From DASQDT01 sp036380435 (lineage in GTDB: Bacteria; Acidobacteriota; Blastocatellia; Pyrinomonadales; Pyrinomonadaceae), in the NCBI GenBank assembly GCA_036380435.1, contig DASVES010000251.1, positions 1-9,124 of the forward strand: 9,124 nucleotides of DNA. The letters are read 5' to 3'. Below the pieces are notes generated by a model. The model did no database searches. It was not told the origin of the DNA and was given only the letters and a program-made list of their open reading frames with translations. Below are positions 5,806 through 9,124 of the stretch, in pieces (the first letter of the stretch is position 1; each line of letters opens with the position of its first letter). Position numbers and translations under genes: made by a program.

Positions 5806-6603
5806 GATGTCGCTCGAACTTTGAGCGAGCCTGATGTCGTTGCCATTATAGGCTTCCACCTTGCAGGTGTATGAACCCGGCGAAAGCGGTTTATCAAGGA
5901 CGTAAGACAGCCCATCAACGCGCTTGTTGATGAAGTCGTACTCCGGCTTGGCCCCCGACGCGGTGTCGGCGAAGATGCTGAATTTGTAATAGGCCGCGTC
6001 GGGGTAAGCGTCCCACTTCACCTCGATGTTGCTCCCGCCGATTTTCGAGCCGGCCTTCGGACTCGCAAGCTTCAAATCGCTCTTGAACAGGTGTGAGACG
6101 GGCGCGAAGAACGTCTTGTCAGCCTCGATGTTGTACTTGGCCGTCTGGACGATGCCCGAAGTCGCGAACACGTAATAGCCCGTGTCGAACACTTTCACCA
6201 TCAAGCCTTCGTAAACTCTGGGCGGCACGTCTTTAATCAAATACTCGCCCGCACTATCCGTCCGGGACGTGAAAGTTTCGCCGCTACACCCGCCAAGGTA
6301 CTGATTGAATTTCTCGCACAGTTTAACTTCAACCCCGACGGCCGGCTGTTCGTTATACAGCGCCTTGCCCTGCACGTTACCTTTGCCGGCGGCGGGCTTT
6401 TCTTTTTCCACGCCCGTGCCCGAAGCAATCGTGCCGTCGGCGCTCGGCTTGGCGGGCGGCGTGGTTGTATTCGCCGTGGCTGTATTCGCACTGGCCGGCG
6501 GGGCCGGTGCATTGGAGTTTACGCCTCCGGAAGAGTTGCAGCCCAGCATGGCCGCAGCCAAAAAGAACATGGAGGCGACGGCCCCTTTACCTCTCAACGA
6601 CAT
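5764..6603 (-). CDS. Lipoprotein with carboxypeptidase-regulatory-like and FN3-like domains
   Basis: The 279-aa product has a lipoprotein signal ending AAAMLGC, so Cys22 should be acylated. A low-complexity Ser/Ala/Thr/Pro linker (about 23-70) follows. A beta domain (about 76-150, GKALYNEQPAVGVEVKL to GEYLIKDVPP) resembles carboxypeptidase-regulatory-like domains. A second (about 180-272, with VKWDAYPDAAYYKFSIF and SPGSYTCKVEAYNG) resembles fibronectin type III. Such proteins are usually outer-membrane or cell-surface binding or structural modules with no catalysis; the role here is unknown. Two ATGs are nearby, at 6612 and 6603. I chose 6603 because AGGAG (6614-6618) is 10 nt upstream of it but only one base from the other. 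A 21-bp direct repeat has altered the C-terminus (GEAPKSSP). It lies 70-79 nt downstream of the NHLP gene and 42 nt upstream of the membrane-protein gene. Confidence 0.85.
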   Translation of the reverse strand: MSLRGKGAVASMFFLAAAMLGCNSSGGVNSNAPAPPASANTATANTTTPPAKPSADGTIASGTGVEKEKPAAGKGNVQGKALYNEQPAVGVEVKLCEKFNQYLGGCSGETFTSRTDSAGEYLIKDVPPRVYEGLMVKVFDTGYYVFATSGIVQTAKYNIEADKTFFAPVSHLFKSDLKLASPKAGSKIGGSNIEVKWDAYPDAAYYKFSIFADTASGAKPEYDFINKRVDGLSYVLDKPLSPGSYTCKVEAYNGNDIRLAQSSSDIKFTVTGEAPKSSP

Positions 6604-6613
6604 TGTGTTCATT

Positions 6614-6618
6614 CTCCT
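6614..6618 (-). promoter_or_regulatory. Ribosome binding site deciding the lipoprotein start
   Basis: AGGAG on the - strand. It is 10 nt before the ATG at 6603 but only one base before the ATG at 6612, so the downstream start is favoured. Confidence 0.65.
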
Positions 6619-6682
6619 CTCTTCAGTTTATCTCTTCAACGTCGGCTCCCGACCACGTCCCCTCCGCAGCCCAGTCGATTAT

Positions 6683-7384
6683 TCAGGCATCCTCGGTCTG
6701 AGCCTGAAGCAGGAAATAAACGTCTCTTTCCCCTTCCTCAAGCACTTGAATTTCTTTCACGGCAGCCATGTAGCTCGGCTCCATGCCGCCGCAGACCTTC
6801 GTCGCGAAGGCGGTGTAAATTTCCATCGGCCGGGAAGTTAATTCTTTCTTGAATGGATGATCGAGGGCCGCTTTCTTCTTGAGCAAATCTTCTATCTCTT
6901 TCCGTGTGGGCGCAGTGCTGTTGACGGCTTCCCACTGCTCGCAGGTACTGCGGTTGTCCGTGTGCGTGGGAAAGGTGATGCCGCAGACATGGCATGAGCC
7001 AGCGCAAACTCCTTCGGGCGGCGCGGCCGGCCGCGCTTCACAACCTTTGTGGCAGGAGGGCAGCACAAGGTACAAACGCTCAGGCGTCTCTTGCAGCACG
7101 GCCACGGAATCGATGACGCGCAGGAAAGCGAAACTTGGAATCCCCAGGCTCTCTTCGACGGCCAGCGCATAGATAAAGCGCGGGTGAGCCAGAAACTCCT
7201 GCCTGAAGAGTTCATCGCGATGGGTTTTAAGTTGGAGGCGCAGGTCCATGTCATCGCGTGTCCAGCGCTCGTCCGGTTGTTTGCCGACAATGTTTTTAAG
7301 CACGCGCGCCTCTACAAATCTGGTTAATTCGTCGCAGGTCTCCTGGTGTTTGAGCTTGTCGATGGGAACGGTGCTGGTGGACAT
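6683..7384 (-). CDS. Tandem NHLP-domain protein with Cys-rich linker (possible RiPP precursor or metal-binding protein)
   Basis: The 233-aa protein contains two copies of a nitrile-hydratase-like leader peptide (NHLP) pattern. Copy 1 (about 41-110) has DELFRQEFLAHPRFIYAL and VLQETPERLYLVLP. Copy 2 (about 159-228) has DHPFKKELTSRPMEIYTAF and VLEEGERDVYFLLQ. The two align without gaps at an offset of 118 residues (F60/F178, P68/P186, IY71-72/IY189-190, VL96-97/VL214-215, Y105/Y223), so it arose by duplication. Between them lies a Cys-rich linker: C111, C115, C127, C131, C134, C148 with CxxxC and CxxxCxxC spacing. NHLP domains are known as leaders of ribosomal natural products and as relatives of nitrile hydratase alpha, whose own CxxCxC claw is absent here. 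The linker may be a modified core or a metal site. No modifying enzyme is in the window. AAAGGAG (7393-7399) is 8 nt before the ATG. It heads the operon of exported products. Confidence 0.75.
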   Translation of the reverse strand: MSTSTVPIDKLKHQETCDELTRFVEARVLKNIVGKQPDERWTRDDMDLRLQLKTHRDELFRQEFLAHPRFIYALAVEESLGIPSFAFLRVIDSVAVLQETPERLYLVLPSCHKGCEARPAAPPEGVCAGSCHVCGITFPTHTDNRSTCEQWEAVNSTAPTRKEIEDLLKKKAALDHPFKKELTSRPMEIYTAFATKVCGGMEPSYMAAVKEIQVLEEGERDVYFLLQAQTEDA

Positions 7385-7744
7385 CTCAGGGTCTCCTTTC
7401 GTTGTTAACCACTAGTTGTCTAAAGGAAGTGAAGCGCCAAGGAAGCTGAGTTCACGGCTGAGCAGTAAAAGCGCGTGCGAATCTGTTCGGATATCAATGA
7501 AACCGATGATGGATAACCAAAAAGTTTGGCCAATCTAGCACAGAACACATAGGCCAACAAGGTTTTTGAACTGGCTTACCGCGGAGCAAAATAAATGACT
7601 GAAGCTGGATCACCAACAGACCCCGAGGGCCAGTTTGAAACGAGGTGGATAGTGTCGAATTTCACTGTTTGATCGTGATCGAGCGGCGGCGCATGATCTT
7701 CTTTTCAAAATCAGCGATGACGCGGCGGCTTGTTAGGCTGCTGC
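7385..7744. other. Intergenic stretch: operon upstream region and cassette boundary
   Basis: No gene is supported in these 360 bases. The left end carries the ribosome binding site of the NHLP gene and presumably its promoter, though no -35/-10 pair stands out on the - strand. The right end carries the attC-type R'' box at 7732-7738 just after the GrpB stop. The middle is lower in GC than the flanking genes. The join between cassette DNA and resident chromosome should lie here, but I cannot place it. No complete matching R' box with complementary arms is seen; GGCCAAC at 7552-7558 is the nearest, with one mismatch to consensus and 187 nt away. Confidence 0.5.
7732..7738 (-). other. attC-type R'' box after the GrpB gene (half site)
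   Basis: On the - strand GCCTAAC, followed by AAGCC, starts six bases after the GrpB stop codon. It fits the RYYYAAC consensus and the usual position of a cassette attC site right after the gene. The matching R' end is not identified, so the site may be truncated or decayed. Confidence 0.35.
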
Positions 7745-8275
7745 CTACTGAGCGGTCTGCGATGGACGCCAACGTGCTGCCCGCCGGTCTATTTCTTTGA
7801 TGAAACCATCTTTGCCATCCATATACCCGTCGAAGCTCCGCGGGTGATCCTCCGCCAGCTTCCTCTTGAGCTCGCTGTATCTTTGTGCATCTCCGGGGTG
7901 AGCGATCATGTAATCGCGGAACGCCAGGTGACGCTCTACCTCAGCCGAGCCGGCCCGGAAGGCATGAAGGTTATGCGTTCTGATTCCGTCCCGGTTGTCT
8001 TTACGGAAGTACCGGCGACCGGGGATGCCGTACTCACCCATCACTTCATAACCAAGTGACTCCATCGCCGAACTCTGGCCATCCACTTCAGCTATGTCTC
8101 TGACCTCGACTAACAAATCGATGACGGGTTTTGCATATATGTCGGGAATGGCGGTGCTGCCGATATGGTGGACGGCGACAACACACTCGCCCAGTGCGGC
8201 GGCCACATACTTCGCTTCCGCCTCAAATGCCTCTCGCCACTGAGAGTTGTGGGGGACAACTTCTACTTTCCTCAT
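7745..8275 (-). CDS. GrpB family protein (UPF0157, nucleotidyltransferase fold)
   Basis: The 176-aa protein matches the GrpB family (related to the C-terminal extension of some dephospho-CoA kinases). HIGSTAIPDIYAKPVIDLLV (37-56) is the family hallmark and resembles a nucleotidyltransferase GS motif with a following Asp. GIPGRRYFRK (83-92), THNLHAF (100-106) and HLAFRDYM (116-123) are further family motifs. Length is typical for the family. The biochemical role is unproven; it is presumably cytoplasmic. The ATG at 8275 is used; a TTG at 8278 is in frame, and only a weak GAGG lies upstream. It sits alone between two attC-like signals, with 57 nt from the upstream site and 6 nt to the downstream R'' box, the layout of a gene cassette. 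It points the same way as its neighbours but is probably not part of the NHLP operon. Confidence 0.92.
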   Translation of the reverse strand: MRKVEVVPHNSQWREAFEAEAKYVAAALGECVVAVHHIGSTAIPDIYAKPVIDLLVEVRDIAEVDGQSSAMESLGYEVMGEYGIPGRRYFRKDNRDGIRTHNLHAFRAGSAEVERHLAFRDYMIAHPGDAQRYSELKRKLAEDHPRSFDGYMDGKDGFIKEIDRRAARWRPSQTAQ

Positions 8276-8332
8276 CAATCAGGCGCCTCACGAGTAGCTT
8301 CTAAACCACCACCGCAAACGATGATCTGAGCA

Positions 8333-8425
8333 GCTTAATCCCCGGCATCACCCGCCGCGCACGAGGACTTTGATGAGTAAGAGAAAAGCTGGGGTGCGCG
8401 TCCGCTGCACGTGTGGTCGTTGAGC
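8333..8425 (-). repeat. attC-like cassette recombination site, degenerate
   Basis: On the - strand the site begins GCTCAAC (8425-8419, RYYYAAC) and ends with ATTAAGC (8339-8333), which differs from the GTTRRRY R' box by G to A at the first base, where integrases cut. The terminal 31 bases match the site at 8957 at 26 positions, including an identical 18-bp core (8346-8363). A GC-rich stem (8356-8362 with 8394-8400) can form. It lies 51 nt after the monooxygenase-like gene and 57 nt before GrpB. It was probably once functional and is now impaired. Confidence 0.5.
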
Positions 8426-8427
8426 GA

Positions 8428-8472
8428 CGCCACCGAAGGCATCTGTCGCCCACGCCTTCACTCACGGTGGCG
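8428..8472 (-). terminator. Hairpin just downstream of the monooxygenase-like gene
   Basis: CGCCACCG (8428-8435) pairs with CGGTGGCG (8465-8472). AAGGC (8436-8440) pairs with GCCTT (8454-8458), leaving a 6-nt bulge on one side. It starts four bases after the stop codon on the - strand. There is no T-run, so it may protect the mRNA end or end transcription only weakly. Confidence 0.4.
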
Positions 8473-8476
8473 CACT

Positions 8477-8920
8477 CTACTGACCGACTCGGACCTGCGT
8501 TAGGTCAGTATAGGCGACGTCATAATGAAGCACGCGTGTCGGAAGTTCGAGCAGCAACTCCCGGTCTTTGGGGAGGTGATGAGGTTTTTCGATGTCCTGC
8601 CCGGCATATGCCTTGATCGCTTCTCGTGACTCCCAGTACGAAATCACGGTGTACTCGACCGCACCCGCCTCTTCGCGGCGCATTACTTCGACTCCGAGAC
8701 TCCCGGCAATCGAGCGGAGCTTCGTCACGCCCCCGCGGAGGTAGCGGTAATACTCCTCAGCGCGTGCCGGCGCGACCCGCCCTTTCCATTCACGAGCGAC
8801 AACCGTCCTCGGCGGGTCCGAGGGCAGGTGTCCGCCGTCGCCGAAACGGCCGGCCTTAGTAGGGAAGCCGAATAGCCCGACGCACATCAATCCGACGAAG
8901 AGCACGGCAGCCTTCTTCAT
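8477..8920 (-). CDS. Exported antibiotic-biosynthesis-monooxygenase (ABM) domain protein
   Basis: The 147-aa product starts with a Sec signal peptide (MKKAAVLFVGLMCVGLFGF, probable cleavage after TKA at residue 23). From about residue 38 it has the ABM dimeric alpha-beta-barrel pattern: VAREWKGRVAPARAEEYYRY, GVEVMRRE, EYTVISYWESREAIKAYAGQ (89-108) and RVLHYDVAY (129-137). ABM proteins are small ferredoxin-like-fold monooxygenases or binding proteins; many have no known substrate, and the fold alone does not prove oxygenase activity. An exported form is less usual. The ATG at 8920 is chosen because AGGAG (8928-8932) lies 7 nt upstream and the signal peptide begins there. It starts 36 nt after the attC-like site at 8957-9059 and ends 51 nt before the next one, so it looks like a cassette-borne gene. 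Confidence 0.85.
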   Translation of the reverse strand: MKKAAVLFVGLMCVGLFGFPTKAGRFGDGGHLPSDPPRTVVAREWKGRVAPARAEEYYRYLRGGVTKLRSIAGSLGVEVMRREEAGAVEYTVISYWESREAIKAYAGQDIEKPHHLPKDRELLLELPTRVLHYDVAYTDLTQVRVGQ

Positions 8921-8956
8921 ATGAGTTCTCCTGTCTTCACGTAGGATCACCAAGCA

Positions 8957-9059
8957 GCCCAACGCCCGTCATCACCCGCCGCGCACGGCCTTTGAATTGC
9001 GGGTGTCTCGCGGATTAAATCAACGTTGGCTCGCGGTCGGGTGCATGCCATTGTTAGAT
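8957..9059 (-). repeat. attC-like cassette recombination site, well preserved
   Basis: On the - strand the 103-bp site runs from ATCTAAC (9059-9053, RYYYAAC) to GCGTTGGGC, whose last seven bases (8963-8957) are a perfect GTTRRRY box. The arms pair over 14 bp: 8970-8983 with 9032-9036, 9038-9043 and 9045-9047. Two unpaired bases (9037, 9044) lie on one side, like the extrahelical bases that orient folded attC sites. The boxes AAC/GTT pair outside an unpaired spacer. It lies 36 nt before the next gene and overlaps the 3' end of the previous one. Integrase activity on it is inference. Confidence 0.7.
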
Positions 9060-9124
9060 TGCGGCACAGAAAATGTTTCCCCGATTAAGCTAAACCCCAT
9101 GTCTTTTCTAATCTCACCGTCTCT
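9020..9124 (-). CDS. 3' end of an unknown gene reading into the attC-like site (5' end outside window)
   Basis: On the - strand only one frame stays open from the window edge. It gives 34 residues, including RDGEIRKDMGFSLIG and the tail SNNGMHPTASQR, ending at TGA (9020-9022). The last 13 or so residues are encoded within the attC-like site, so the original stop was apparently lost or never present and translation runs into the recombination site. The family cannot be named from this fragment. It would be the previous cassette in the array. Confidence 0.55.
   Translation of the reverse strand, partial: RDGEIRKDMGFSLIGETFSVPQSNNGMHPTASQR

Noticed and set aside
6974..7057. Nitrile hydratase metal claw (CxxCxC) in the Cys-rich linker
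   Set aside because: The linker spacing is CxxxCxxC and CxxxC, not CxxCxC, so an active nitrile hydratase alpha subunit is not supported.
7510..7570. Sigma70 promoter for the NHLP operon on the - strand
   Set aside because: Only loose matches (for example TTGGTT with TGATAT) could be found, no better than chance in this AT-richer stretch.

Overview
The window is GC-rich with compact, mostly well-initiated genes. I infer a soil-type bacterium, probably Acidobacteriota (Blastocatellia-like). The basis is the mix of PYP-like PAS and receiver proteins, the intergenic palindromes built from short AAGTGAT-type and CGCAGAG-type units, and the codon usage. No rRNA or marker gene confirms this.

Region 1 (1-2651, + strand) is signal transduction. 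It holds the C-terminal HTH of a NarL/FixJ regulator, a stand-alone receiver protein, a small PYP-like PAS protein 35 nt downstream of it, a strong hairpin terminator, and a PleD-like receiver-GGDEF diguanylate cyclase. A perfect 36-bp palindrome (2654-2742) separates this block from the genes converging on it.

Region 2 (2730-7384, - strand) reads, in transcription order, as follows. First is a 233-aa protein with two NHLP (nitrile-hydratase-like leader peptide) domains around a Cys-rich linker. Next come a lipoprotein with a carboxypeptidase-regulatory-like and an FN3-like domain, a small single-pass membrane protein, and an exported self-cleaving P1-family (DmpA/BapA) aminopeptidase. A second intergenic inverted repeat and pabB (aminodeoxychorismate synthase component I) follow. 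The first four genes are closely spaced (70, 50 and 10 nt) with good ribosome binding sites and look like one operon.

Region 3 (about 7732-9124, - strand) looks like a short array of integron-type gene cassettes. In order these are the 3' end of an unknown gene that reads into an attC-like site, a secreted antibiotic-biosynthesis-monooxygenase-like protein, a second degenerate attC-like site, a GrpB-family protein, and a lone attC R''-type box. No integrase is in view.

The best candidates for something undescribed are the duplicated-NHLP/Cys-rich protein with its exported partners and peptidase, the PYP-like protein that has lost the chromophore cysteine, and the cassette array.
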